From Bacteroidales bacterium (GTDB lineage: Bacteria > Bacteroidota > Bacteroidia > Bacteroidales > P3), in NCBI GenBank assembly GCA_017428115.1, contig JAFRRK010000086.1:22287-86286 (forward strand): a stretch of 64,000 bases of DNA, read 5' to 3'. A program made the translations under genes and the position numbers. The notes beneath the pieces were generated by a model. It did not search any database and had not been told where the DNA came from. It saw only the letters and a program-made list of their open reading frames with translations. Positions within the stretch are counted from its first letter, which is position 1; every line of letters starts with the position of its first letter. Positions 26,763 through 35,451 of the stretch are shown piece by piece.

Positions 26763-28169
26763 TTAATTTCCAAACGAACTGCCGTCGAAACAATGTGTGC
26801 ATAGTTTGCATTTGGGCAGCCCTATGGCGTCGCATACCGTACTAAGGCTGTTGAACTTGAGGGTATCCACACCGATTTCCTTGCGTATGGTTTCCACCAT
26901 GGTGGCGTATTCGCGTGAGGTCTCGTCGCGATAGGCCTCGAGGTTGCGTATTTGTCCTCCCTCCAGCTCTTCTATCACACGGCGAGTGATAAGTTCGCGG
27001 TCGGTTTTGGAGGTGGAGAAGTTGATAAAGTCGCACCCGTGCAGCAAGGGAGGGCAGCTGATGCGGATATGGATGTGTCGTACACCGTTGGCATAGAGCA
27101 TGCGGGTCTGGTCGCGCAGCTGGGTGCCGCGGACGATGCTGTCGTCACAGAATACCACATCTTTACCTTCGAGCATCTTGCGCGAAGGGATGAGCTTCAT
27201 CTTAGCCACCAGGCTGCGGGCCTCTTGGTTGGTGGGCATAAAGCTGCGGGCCCATGTGGGGGTATATTTGAGGATGCCGCGTTTGTAGGGGATGCCCTTG
27301 CCCATGGCATAGCCGAGTGCCATACCCACGCCCGAGTCGGGTATGCCGGCCACGTAGTCGGCCTCCACATCGTCGTTGCGTCCCATGGCCTCGCCCAGAC
27401 GGTAGCGCACCTCCTCGGTGTTGATGTCCTCATATTCAACGCATGGAAAGCCATAGTAGATCCAAAGGAACGAGCAAACCTGCATCTTGTCGTTGGGGGC
27501 GATAAGCTGCTGAATGCCCTGTGTCGAAATCATGACAGCCTCGCCAGGCTGTATATAGTGCTCGGTGGTGAAGCCGAGGTTCACGTAGCTATGATTTTCG
27601 GATGCGACGGCGTAGTCCCTGTCGCGCCGCCCTATGGTGAGGGGGGTTCGACCATAGCGGTCGCGAGCGGCGATGATGCCGTCGTTGGTGAGTATGAGAA
27701 ACGAGACGCTGCCGCGCACATGGTCGTATACATTGCGGATGCCGTCGGCAAAGTCCTTGCCCTGGGTGATGAGCAGGGCAATCAGTTCGGACGGGTTGGT
27801 GCTGCCCATGCTGAGCTCGGTAAACTGTTGGCTCTTGTTCAGGCAGAGCTGCTCAAGCTCGTCGATATTGTTGATGCGCGACACGGTGCACACTGCAAAG
27901 CGACCCAGATGCGAGTTGCATACTATGGGCTGGGCGTCGGTATCGGAGATAACGCCGATGCCCTTGTGCCCCAGCATCTCGTGAATGTCGGTTGAGAACT
28001 TGGTTTTAAACTGGGTGTTCTCGATGTTGTGGATGTTGAGGTGCATAACCCCGTTGTCGATGGTGCTTAGCCCGGCACGACGGGTTCCGAGGTGTGAATG
28101 ATAGTCAGTGCCGTAAAAAAGGTCGGTGGCACAGGGTTTCTCGGTGATGACTCCAAATAGGCCGCTCAT
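26763..28169 (-). CDS. PurF-like amidophosphoribosyltransferase with Ser replacing the catalytic Cys
   Basis: 468 residues. N-terminal Ntn-glutaminase fold is present (YHSHLGTRRAGLST, SHLGRFAV, ENHSYVNLGF), but the sequence begins MSGLFGV where PurF has Cys at position 1 after Met removal. The phosphoribosyltransferase half keeps the PRPP loop VVFCDDSIVRGTQ (338-350) and the C-terminal cysteines CKLCTHCFDG (454-463), as in Fe-S-containing PurF. Such Ser/Gly variants occur as second purF copies in Bacteroidota. It probably cannot use glutamine and may use ammonia or act otherwise. A TATCTTTG promoter lies about 85 bp upstream. Confidence 0.85.
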   Translation of the reverse strand: MSGLFGVITEKPCATDLFYGTDYHSHLGTRRAGLSTIDNGVMHLNIHNIENTQFKTKFSTDIHEMLGHKGIGVISDTDAQPIVCNSHLGRFAVCTVSRINNIDELEQLCLNKSQQFTELSMGSTNPSELIALLITQGKDFADGIRNVYDHVRGSVSFLILTNDGIIAARDRYGRTPLTIGRRDRDYAVASENHSYVNLGFTTEHYIQPGEAVMISTQGIQQLIAPNDKMQVCSFLWIYYGFPCVEYEDINTEEVRYRLGEAMGRNDDVEADYVAGIPDSGVGMALGYAMGKGIPYKRGILKYTPTWARSFMPTNQEARSLVAKMKLIPSRKMLEGKDVVFCDDSIVRGTQLRDQTRMLYANGVRHIHIRISCPPLLHGCDFINFSTSKTDRELITRRVIEELEGGQIRNLEAYRDETSREYATMVETIRKEIGVDTLKFNSLSTVCDAIGLPKCKLCTHCFDGSSFGN

Positions 28170-28251
28170 GAGTAAAAATGATTTAAAAGATGATTTATAT
28201 TATATTGTATTGTAATAATTTAATACTGAATGTGCCACTAGGAATAAAAAA

Positions 28252-28259
28252 CAAAGATA
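28252..28259 (-). promoter_or_regulatory. -7 element of the PurF-like gene
   Basis: The complement reads TATCTTTG (TAnnTTTG consensus), 83 bp before the ATG at 28169 and just past the mtaB stop. Confidence 0.5.
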
Positions 28260-28270
28260 CGTTTAATAAT

Positions 28271-29563
28271 TCAATCTTCGCATATAAAGTTATCAACAAT
28301 TGTTGAATTCTCTATTGCATATGGGGTGATAGAGCCTACAAGCTCCGGGGCGAAAGGACGTTGGAGGCGTATATAGTTGTCGGTCCATCCCTGCATGGTT
28401 TTGCCGTAGCTGTCGGAATGTGGGGTGTGTTCCCATAGCACCGTGCGGCATGACCCTAGCTGGCTGGCTATAAATGTGTGCCGCTTGCGGTCGGAGAGGT
28501 GGTGAAGCTCTATGCTGCGGGCTTTACGCACAGGTATTGCCACCCGCTCGGGCATGGCCAATGCGGCGGTGTTGGGACGCTCCGAGTAGGGAAAAACATG
28601 CAGGTAGGAGATGGGCAGCTGCTCCAGAAAAGCCTTGCTTTGTGCGAAGGTGTCGTCGTCTTCACCATTAAAGCCGGTGATGACATCGGCAGCTATGCAG
28701 GCGTGGGGCATCACAGCCTTGATATGCTCCAATCGGCCGGCATAAAGTGCCGTGTCGTAGCGTCGGCGCATCATGCGCAACACCTTGTCCGAACCCGCCT
28801 GCAGGGGGATGTGGAAGTGGGGCAGAAAGGCACGCGAATGGGCCACAAAATCAATTATCTCATCAGTAAGCAGATTAGGTTCGATGCTAGAGATGCGGTA
28901 TCGCAGTATGCCCTCGATATCGTCTAACCTTTGCAACAGCTCCACAAACTGCTCGCCGTGGCTACGCCCGAAGGTGCCTGTGTTGACACCGGTCAGCACC
29001 ACCTCGCGGGTTCCCGTGGCGGCTATCTGTCGTGCCATCTGCACGGTGTCGGCAATCGTGGCACTGCGGCTGCGTCCGCGGGCAAAGGGTATGGCACAGT
29101 AGCTGCAGAAATAGTCGCAGCCGTCCTGAATCTTGAAAAAAGTGCGCGTGCGGTCGCCACCCGAATAGGAGAGCTGGAACGAGCGTGGCTCGGCAGTGTC
29201 CACCATTTGGCCTTTGGGGCAGGTATAGCCGTGCTGTGCCAATATTTGGGGCAGGAGGTGCTTCTTGTCGTTGCCCAACACTATGTCCACTCCCGGCAGC
29301 CGGGCTATCTGTTCGGCATCGTTTTGTGCAAAACAGCCCACCACTGCCACAATGGCATCGGGGTTCAGCGCCACAGCCTGACGTATGGCGTTGCGGCACT
29401 TCTTCTCCGCCACGGCAGTAACAGTACAAGTGTTTATCACATATATGTCCGCCCGCTCGTGGTGGCCCACTACGGTCATTCCAGCCTCTTCGAATTGTCG
29501 TTGCAGATGGCTCGTTTCGGCAAAGTTCAATTTACAGCCTAGTGTGTGGGTGGCAATGGTCAT
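28271..29563 (-). CDS. mtaB: tRNA (t6A37)-C2 methylthiotransferase MtaB
   Basis: 430 residues from the ATG at 29563; an upstream in-frame ATG at 29644 would add a non-homologous hydrophobic leader. Domains: N-terminal UPF0004 with the three cluster cysteines in LGCKLNFAE, INTCTVT and VVGCFAQ; radical-SAM core with CDYFCSYCAIPFARG; and a C-terminal TRAM-like region. It converts t6A to ms2t6A at position 37 of tRNAs decoding ANN codons. It is read leftward, away from the small RNA promoter at 29605-29635. Confidence 0.92.
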   Translation of the reverse strand: MTIATHTLGCKLNFAETSHLQRQFEEAGMTVVGHHERADIYVINTCTVTAVAEKKCRNAIRQAVALNPDAIVAVVGCFAQNDAEQIARLPGVDIVLGNDKKHLLPQILAQHGYTCPKGQMVDTAEPRSFQLSYSGGDRTRTFFKIQDGCDYFCSYCAIPFARGRSRSATIADTVQMARQIAATGTREVVLTGVNTGTFGRSHGEQFVELLQRLDDIEGILRYRISSIEPNLLTDEIIDFVAHSRAFLPHFHIPLQAGSDKVLRMMRRRYDTALYAGRLEHIKAVMPHACIAADVITGFNGEDDDTFAQSKAFLEQLPISYLHVFPYSERPNTAALAMPERVAIPVRKARSIELHHLSDRKRHTFIASQLGSCRTVLWEHTPHSDSYGKTMQGWTDNYIRLQRPFAPELVGSITPYAIENSTIVDNFICED

Positions 29564-29604
29564 ACCGCTTAATGCATAATTATTGTTAAAAAATAGGACT
29601 GACT

Positions 29605-29635
29605 GTTGCCATATCGGAAGAAAGTAGTATTTTTG
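29605..29635 (+). promoter_or_regulatory. Promoter of a candidate small RNA
   Basis: GTTG (29605-29608) and TATTTTTG (29628-29635) are separated by 19 bp, a good Bacteroidota -33/-7 pair, pointing right into a gap with no gene but with a terminator. Confidence 0.6.
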
Positions 29636-29640
29636 CAACC

Positions 29641-29757
29641 GCAATTGAGCAGCGAATAATCCCGCAACCGACTAGCTTAGAAGATTTTAATTAATAATAA
29701 GGATTTTGTAATAGTGTTTAATGGGAAATGGGACACCGCAAGGTGTCCCATTTTTTT
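29641..29757 (+). ncRNA. Candidate small RNA (~117 nt)
   Basis: Region between the divergent mtaB start and the end of the leftward MORN gene. It has its own rightward promoter (29605-29635) and ends at a strong intrinsic terminator, so a short transcript of about 117 nt is predicted. It contains no convincing reading frame. No Rfam family is recognised by eye. Transcription start is inferred as ~6 nt after the -7 box. Confidence 0.5.
29727..29757 (+). terminator. Intrinsic terminator with GCAA tetraloop
   Basis: AATGGGACACC (29727-29737) pairs perfectly with GGTGTCCCATT (29742-29752) around GCAA, with seven T at 29751-29757. The T-run exists only on the rightward strand, so it ends a rightward transcript, not the leftward genes around it. 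Confidence 0.85.
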
Positions 29758-29788
29758 GTCGTTTTTCGGCGCGGTACCTCCTGCCACA

Positions 29789-30832
29789 TCAACGGTCGAA
29801 GTCGAACATGCCTCCATCCTCAATAGTCTGCTGGTGCAGCTTAAGGCTGTGCAGCATCTTCATGCAGTCCTCGTCGGGAAACACGTCGAAGTCGGGGCGG
29901 GGGTCAAGGTTCAGTATTTCACGTCCCTCGCTGTCGCGGGTGGTGCCAACGATAAGGTCGGTGGCCACCATGATGCGCGCCTCTTTGTTAGCCAACGTAA
30001 AGCGGTCGCCACCCACGTGGGCGTATAGTAGCTCCGAGCCCTCATGGTCCACCAGCCGTGTGCCGTCGGGCAGGTAGACGAGGGTCTTATTCTTGCCTTG
30101 GGGTGCCATATAGTTGATGTCGAAAATGGACACAAACTGCTCCTCAGGCAGTAGCAGGCGTACCTTGCGGTCGCGCATAGTGCCCATGGTCCACGATTCG
30201 TCCACCACCAACTGCCCATGCTCATAGTAGTGCCACTGGCCGTGGCGTTCGCCTTGCGAATAATGGCCTTCGCGCACCAGCTCCTGCTCGTCGTTATACT
30301 CCACCAGCCGGCCTTCGATGCCGCCGTGGACATAGGTGGCGGTGATATAGCCCTGCTTGCCTATGCGTTTCCACCAACGGCCGTGACGGTGGTTGTCGGC
30401 CCAGTTGCACACCTCGGCGGTGTCGCCGTTAGAGGTGAAAATAACCTGCAGCCCGTGGCGAACACCCATCTTATAGGTGGTCTTCTTCACCACCTTGCCA
30501 CCCTCGGAGTAGAAAAGCCACAGGCCGTCGCGATTCTTCTGGTTGAAGGTACCCTCGGCCAGCAGGTGTCCCTGGGGGTTGTAGACCTTGTGCTTGCACA
30601 CTTTGCCGGCAACAATGTATTCGTTGGTGATGCGCACAGTGCCGTCAGGATAGTAGTAGGTGAAGGTGCCCGTCTCCTTATCGTCTACAAAAGTGCCCTC
30701 ATACACCTTTGCGCCCTGCTTGTCGGTCTTCACCCAATGGCCCTGCTTGCGGCCCTGCTTGTCGATTTGGTTTTGCGCCTGACAGGCAATGCCCGCCAAC
30801 AAAAGCGCCATGATAATCAATCTGTATTTCAT
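29789..30832 (-). CDS. MORN-variant (YwqK-like) repeat protein, exported
   Basis: 347 residues. Signal peptide ~1-18 (IIMALLLAGIACQAQ; the Cys may be a lipid site). Residues ~25-225 hold about eight 20-24-residue MORN-variant repeats of the form G-x-W/F-x-x-Y-x-x-G, for instance KETGTFTYYYPDGT, NRDGLWLFYSEGGK and RHGQWHYYEHGQL. The last ~110 residues are a separate domain without known motif (VSIFDINYMAPQGKN, PRPDFDVFPDEDC). The role is unknown; MORN-variant proteins often sit in the envelope of Bacteroidota. Confidence 0.82.
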   Translation of the reverse strand: MKYRLIIMALLLAGIACQAQNQIDKQGRKQGHWVKTDKQGAKVYEGTFVDDKETGTFTYYYPDGTVRITNEYIVAGKVCKHKVYNPQGHLLAEGTFNQKNRDGLWLFYSEGGKVVKKTTYKMGVRHGLQVIFTSNGDTAEVCNWADNHRHGRWWKRIGKQGYITATYVHGGIEGRLVEYNDEQELVREGHYSQGERHGQWHYYEHGQLVVDESWTMGTMRDRKVRLLLPEEQFVSIFDINYMAPQGKNKTLVYLPDGTRLVDHEGSELLYAHVGGDRFTLANKEARIMVATDLIVGTTRDSEGREILNLDPRPDFDVFPDEDCMKMLHSLKLHQQTIEDGGMFDFDR

Positions 30833-30943
30833 ATTGTATTATATTATTATACACACTAACTAAACGGAGCGTTGCCCCGTTGGAAATATTTTGCAAAGAT
30901 ACAATTTTTTTTTAATTCTATCGTTAAAGGGCTGCATTTTTTC

Positions 30944-33406
30944 ATGAACAAATTGTTTTTCATAACTCTCGCCGTGCTGCTTTCGGCCATGTCCACCTCC
31001 CTGCGGGCGCAGGAGCTGAGGGGGCGTGTCACCGCCGACGGCAAGGGGGTGGAATATGCCAACATAGGAGTCGTCAGCAGCTCCGCTCCCTATGGCTGCG
31101 TCACCGACAGCCGCGGCCTTTACCGCATGCAGCTGCGCTCCACCGACAGCCTCACCATCAGGGTGTCGTGCACTGGATTCGAACCCCAGGTGCTACGAGT
31201 GTGTGTGGGCAGTGGCGAAGTGCGCACCCTCGACATAGCCCTGCGCCACACCTCCACCCAGCTGCAGACGGTTGAAGTCACCGACGACCGCATTCGCTCG
31301 TCGCCCTTCACACAAATCGACATCCAACGCATCGAAAACACCGTGGGGCCCACCGCAGGAGTCGAGGCCTTGCTGAAAACCCTGCCCGACGTGAGCTCCA
31401 ACAACGAATTGTCGTCACAATACTCTGTCCGCGGGGGGTCGTTCGACGAAAACTTGGTCTACATCAACGGCGTGGAGGTGTACCGTCCCCAACTCATCCG
31501 CAGCGGGCAACAGGAGGGCGTCAGCGTCATCAACCCCGACATGGTGGACCACATACTCTTCTCGCCCGGAGGATTCGATGCCACCTATGGCGACCGCATG
31601 TCGTCCGCGCTCGACATCACATACAGCCGACCCCTTGAGCGGAAACACCACCTGTCGCTCTCACTCCTTGGGGGCAGCGCATGGGCGCAAGGATGCCTGG
31701 CCGACCGATTCAGCTACAGCATTGGCTTCCGCCAGCACAGCAACAAATACCTCTTCCGCAGCCTCGACACCGAAGGACAGTACTCCAGCAGCTACACCGA
31801 CCTCCAAGCCGTCCTAGGCTATAAGATAAGCGACCGCCTCGACCTCTCGCTGCTGGCCATCGGCACACGCAACCGCTACAGCCTCGTGCCCTTCTCAGCC
31901 ACCACCACCTTTGGCAGCTTCACCCAGTCGTACGAGCTGCGCGTCTACTTCGACGGGTTGGAGGTGGACCAATATAACACCCTGCTTGGCTCACTAGCGC
32001 TCGACTATCACCCCAACGACGACCTGCAGCTACGCTGGATCACCTCGGCACAACAAAGCGCCGAGAAAGAGCTCTACGACATCCAAGACCAATACATGCT
32101 CTACGAAGTGGGCGTGGGCGAGCAAGTGGGCGACACCAACCATTTCGACCGTGGCGTAGGCACCTTCCTCGAGCATGCCCGCAACCGCCTCAACCGCCAG
32201 GTATACAGCACCGAGCTGCGCATGGTGCGCTATGCCCTAGCCGGCAGCTGGCACCTAGGCATCAAGGCACAGGCCGAGCACGTCGCCGACCGTATGAGAG
32301 AGTGGAAATGGGTCGATAGCGCAGGATACACCTTCCCCACCGAACACCACCTTATAGGCGTCGACGACACCCTACCCCTCGCGCCCCTGCTGCAGCTCTT
32401 CTGCAATGCCGACAACCAGCTGGCCAACTACCGCGCCATGGCCTACGCCCAACGCCAACTGAGCCTTTTCACACGCCGCGACAACGAGATAAAACTCGTA
32501 GCCGGCATGCGCGGACACTACTACCGCACCTACGGCACCCAGGACGGACAATCCACCCTGTTCAATTCCCAGCTGCTGCTCTCCCCACGCCTGTCGGCCA
32601 GCTACAAGCCCCACGGCCCACACGACCTCCTCTACCGCCTCACCGCGGGCATCTATCAACAACCCAACATCTATCGCGAGCTGCGCCGTGCCAATGGCAC
32701 CCTCCGCACCGACCTGCCCGCACAATGCTCCTACCAGGCCACCGCATCGCTCGACTGGAACCTACGCCTGTGGGAAAAACCCTTCCGCCTCACCGCCGAC
32801 ATCTACTACAAATACATCACCCACCTAGTCCCCTACACCATCGACAACCTCCGCATACGCTACAACCCCGACCAAGAAGCCCTCGGCTACGCCGCAGGCA
32901 TCAGCCTGCGGGCTGCCGGCGAGCTCTCGCCAGGCCTGGAATCATGGGCCAGCATGGCATACATGAAAACACAAGAAGACATCCTCGGCGACGCCCTCGG
33001 ATGGCTCTCGCGACCCACCGACCAACGTTTCAGCTTCAAAATATTCCTGCAAGACTACATGCCCACCATACCCTGTTGGCGCATGAGCCTCAGCCTCATT
33101 TACGGCACCGGCACCCCCGTCACCTACCCCTACCAGAAAGACCGTAGCGTAGAACGCCGCCTGCCGCCCTACTTCCGTGTCGACTGGGGCAACGCCATAC
33201 AGCTCACCCGCTTCGAGCGCATACGCAACTCCAAGCTCGGCCGCCTCTTCGACGACCTCTCCCTGGGCATCGAAGTGTTCAACCTCTTCGACTACCACAA
33301 CGTAGTCTCATTCCTGTGGGTGGCCGACTACAGCAACATCTACTACCCCGTGCCCAACTACCTCACTGCCCGCCAACTGAACGTGAAGCTCAACGCCACC
33401 TTCTAG
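30944..33406 (+). CDS. TonB-dependent receptor with N-terminal carboxypeptidase-like domain
   Basis: 820 residues from the ATG at 30944, which begins a proper signal peptide (LFFITLAVLLSAMSTSLRAQ); an earlier ATG at 30872 only adds a cytosolic-type leader. Residues ~22-105 form a CarboxypepD_reg-like beta domain (ELRGRVTADGKGVEYANIGV). The plug follows (VEALLKTLPDVSSNNELSSQ, YSVRGGSFDENLVYINGVEV) and then a ~570-residue 22-strand barrel. There is no SusD partner beside it. An M16-like gene follows 31 bp downstream. The ligand is unknown. Confidence 0.9.
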   Translation: MNKLFFITLAVLLSAMSTSLRAQELRGRVTADGKGVEYANIGVVSSSAPYGCVTDSRGLYRMQLRSTDSLTIRVSCTGFEPQVLRVCVGSGEVRTLDIALRHTSTQLQTVEVTDDRIRSSPFTQIDIQRIENTVGPTAGVEALLKTLPDVSSNNELSSQYSVRGGSFDENLVYINGVEVYRPQLIRSGQQEGVSVINPDMVDHILFSPGGFDATYGDRMSSALDITYSRPLERKHHLSLSLLGGSAWAQGCLADRFSYSIGFRQHSNKYLFRSLDTEGQYSSSYTDLQAVLGYKISDRLDLSLLAIGTRNRYSLVPFSATTTFGSFTQSYELRVYFDGLEVDQYNTLLGSLALDYHPNDDLQLRWITSAQQSAEKELYDIQDQYMLYEVGVGEQVGDTNHFDRGVGTFLEHARNRLNRQVYSTELRMVRYALAGSWHLGIKAQAEHVADRMREWKWVDSAGYTFPTEHHLIGVDDTLPLAPLLQLFCNADNQLANYRAMAYAQRQLSLFTRRDNEIKLVAGMRGHYYRTYGTQDGQSTLFNSQLLLSPRLSASYKPHGPHDLLYRLTAGIYQQPNIYRELRRANGTLRTDLPAQCSYQATASLDWNLRLWEKPFRLTADIYYKYITHLVPYTIDNLRIRYNPDQEALGYAAGISLRAAGELSPGLESWASMAYMKTQEDILGDALGWLSRPTDQRFSFKIFLQDYMPTIPCWRMSLSLIYGTGTPVTYPYQKDRSVERRLPPYFRVDWGNAIQLTRFERIRNSKLGRLFDDLSLGIEVFNLFDYHNVVSFLWVADYSNIYYPVPNYLTARQLNVKLNATF

Positions 33407-33437
33407 ACAAACACCGCAAACACACAAACACACACCC

Positions 33438-34676
33438 ATGCTCACATTCCCCGACACCTCCATGCTCACACCCCGCAGGCACACCCTGCCCAACGGCAAC
33501 CAGCTCTGCTACTTCCCCAACAACGCCCTTGAGCTGGTAAAACTCGACATCACCCTCGAGGCCGGAAGCCGCTACCAACCCCTCAAAAGCCTGGCACACG
33601 CCGCCAACCGGCTGCTGGGCGAAGCCACCGCATACCACAACGAGCAGCAAGTGGCTGAATTCCTCGACTTCAGAGGTATCGTCGTCGAGCGTTCCACCGA
33701 CGTGTGCGTGGGTACCCATTCATTCTATTTCCTCAGGCGCTATGCCGCCGAGCTCTTCCCCCTCATAGCCGAAATGTACGAGGCACCCGCCATCAGCGAA
33801 CCCATGTTCGCCGCCTGCGTCGCACAACGCCGCGGGCAGCTGGCCACCAACTTCCAAAAAACCTCCTACGTGGCACGAAACAACTATTACGAACTCCTCT
33901 ACGGCCCCCAGCACCCCCTGGGCACCTACGCCCTGCCCGCCGACGTGGACGCACTCACCATCAACACCGTAGCCGACTTCATACACCGCCACTACCACCT
34001 TGCCAATGCCCATCTAGTGCTAAGCGGCATGGTCGACGACCAGCTCCTTGCCCTAGCCGACCGACACCTCGCACCCGTCAAGGGCGGCACCACCCCCGAG
34101 CCGCTCCTTCCACCCCCCACCCCGGCAGCAGGCCGTCCCTCATACCTCAGCGCCTCGCTCGGCGGCGTGCAGTCCACCCTGCGCGTAGGACGCATTCTCC
34201 CACTATCGTGGGACAGCCCCGAATATGCCCGTTTCGTCGTCCTCAGCACCGCACTGGGCGGCTACTTCGGCTCCAGGCTGATGAGTAACATCCGCGAAGA
34301 AAAAGGCTACACCTACGGCATCTACAGCACCACCCAGATACATCGTGGCAGCATCGTCTTCACCATCATCGCTGACGTTGCCGCCGAGGCCACCCAAGCC
34401 GCCGTAGAGGAGGTGTTCAACGAAGTGCGCAGACTTCAGCATGAGCCCCTCACAGACGCCGAACTAGAGCGCGTGAAGAAATATATGTGGGGCGACTTCA
34501 TCCGCAGCATCGACGGCGTTTTCGAACTCTCCGAACGCCACGTACAAATGGCCTCCACCCTCACCACCGACATATTCACCACCCACCTCATCGACGCCAT
34601 ATCACACGTCACCCCCATCCAGCTACGCACCCTTGCACAGCAGCACCTCACCGACCTAGTGACCGTCATTGCCTAG
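33438..34676 (+). CDS. M16-family (pitrilysin-like) protein without the zinc motif
   Basis: 412 residues with two M16 halves. Where active M16 enzymes have HxxEH, this protein reads LAHAANRLLGEAT, so the zinc site is missing. The C-terminal half keeps the conserved GGYFGSRLMSNIREEKGYTYGIYS substrate-side motif. No signal peptide. In two-chain M16 peptidases one subunit has the zinc and the other only the Arg/Tyr pair; this is the second kind. The catalytic partner is not in the window. Co-transcription with the TonB receptor is likely (31-bp gap). Confidence 0.85.
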   Translation: MLTFPDTSMLTPRRHTLPNGNQLCYFPNNALELVKLDITLEAGSRYQPLKSLAHAANRLLGEATAYHNEQQVAEFLDFRGIVVERSTDVCVGTHSFYFLRRYAAELFPLIAEMYEAPAISEPMFAACVAQRRGQLATNFQKTSYVARNNYYELLYGPQHPLGTYALPADVDALTINTVADFIHRHYHLANAHLVLSGMVDDQLLALADRHLAPVKGGTTPEPLLPPPTPAAGRPSYLSASLGGVQSTLRVGRILPLSWDSPEYARFVVLSTALGGYFGSRLMSNIREEKGYTYGIYSTTQIHRGSIVFTIIADVAAEATQAAVEEVFNEVRRLQHEPLTDAELERVKKYMWGDFIRSIDGVFELSERHVQMASTLTTDIFTTHLIDAISHVTPIQLRTLAQQHLTDLVTVIA

Positions 34677-35451
34677 CCCTCGCAGTCGATTTATGCTGAG
34701 GGCAGCAGGCAGGGAAATGTGAGAATCACATGGGATGGGAAAAATATGTCGTATTTGTCAAAATGGTAAATGTCAAATTGGTGTTTTTCACTTACTGCCG
34801 CCAGAGGAGGCGATAGTTATAAAATACCACTTAATTAATTATAATATATATTATTACCCAAAGCAAAGCACAAAAAATCAAAAAAGCTGAATTTGACAAT
34901 TGACAACCGACACCACATAAACACTGTTAAAAAAAAATCAACATTGTGATAGTCTGATAATTGAAATATTTTTCATATCCTTGCAAAACTGGCCGCCTGG
35001 GCTGCAACGTCTCATTTTGCACCTTTTTTGCCCCTTCTAGTGCCGAAAATGGGGAGTTGATGGGTCGTTTTAGGGGGCGAACCTACAACGAATCTACAAC
35101 GAACCACAATGAAGATGGAGCAAAAGGAAGTTAGTGGAATAGGCGTTTGAGGATGTTTATTGTATAGTTTTAGCTAGTTTCAACAAGAAAAACGCATTTT
35201 TTTAGGGGCAGATTGGGGGATTGAAGGATTGTGTCGGGAGGAGAGGAAGCAGACTGCCCTCCGTCATTATCGTGCGAGAGACCACCACATTGCCTGCCGG
35301 AGGGGCAGAGGCTGTTGAGTGGCGGATAGGTGCTAACAAATATATTTTTGCAGACTATGTATAAATCAAATATTTTTATGTAATTTTGCATTTTCTTATC
35401 GCTCTCGACAAGAGTGTGTAATTATTTAAGAATTAATATTATAATATTGAT
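34677..35451. other. 775-bp intergenic region, no gene seen
   Basis: AT-rich with a GC-richer island at 35205-35330. It holds a small hairpin just after the M16 stop (CCCTC 34677-34681 / GAGGG 34698-34702, no T-run) and a near-perfect inverted repeat CTGCCCTCCG (35254-35263) / CGGAGGGGCAG (35298-35308). A 73-codon leftward frame at 35170-35391 has no family features and is not called. Confidence 0.5.
35381..35388 (+). promoter_or_regulatory. -7 element of the arcC cluster
   Basis: TAATTTTG matches TAnnTTTG, 64 bp before the arcC ATG. A second match, TATTTTTG, lies at 35343-35350. No clear -33 box for either. Confidence 0.45.

Noticed and set aside
35170-35391. 73-codon leftward frame in the gap before arcC
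   Set aside because: Irregular composition, no signal or domain, overlaps an inverted repeat; probably chance.
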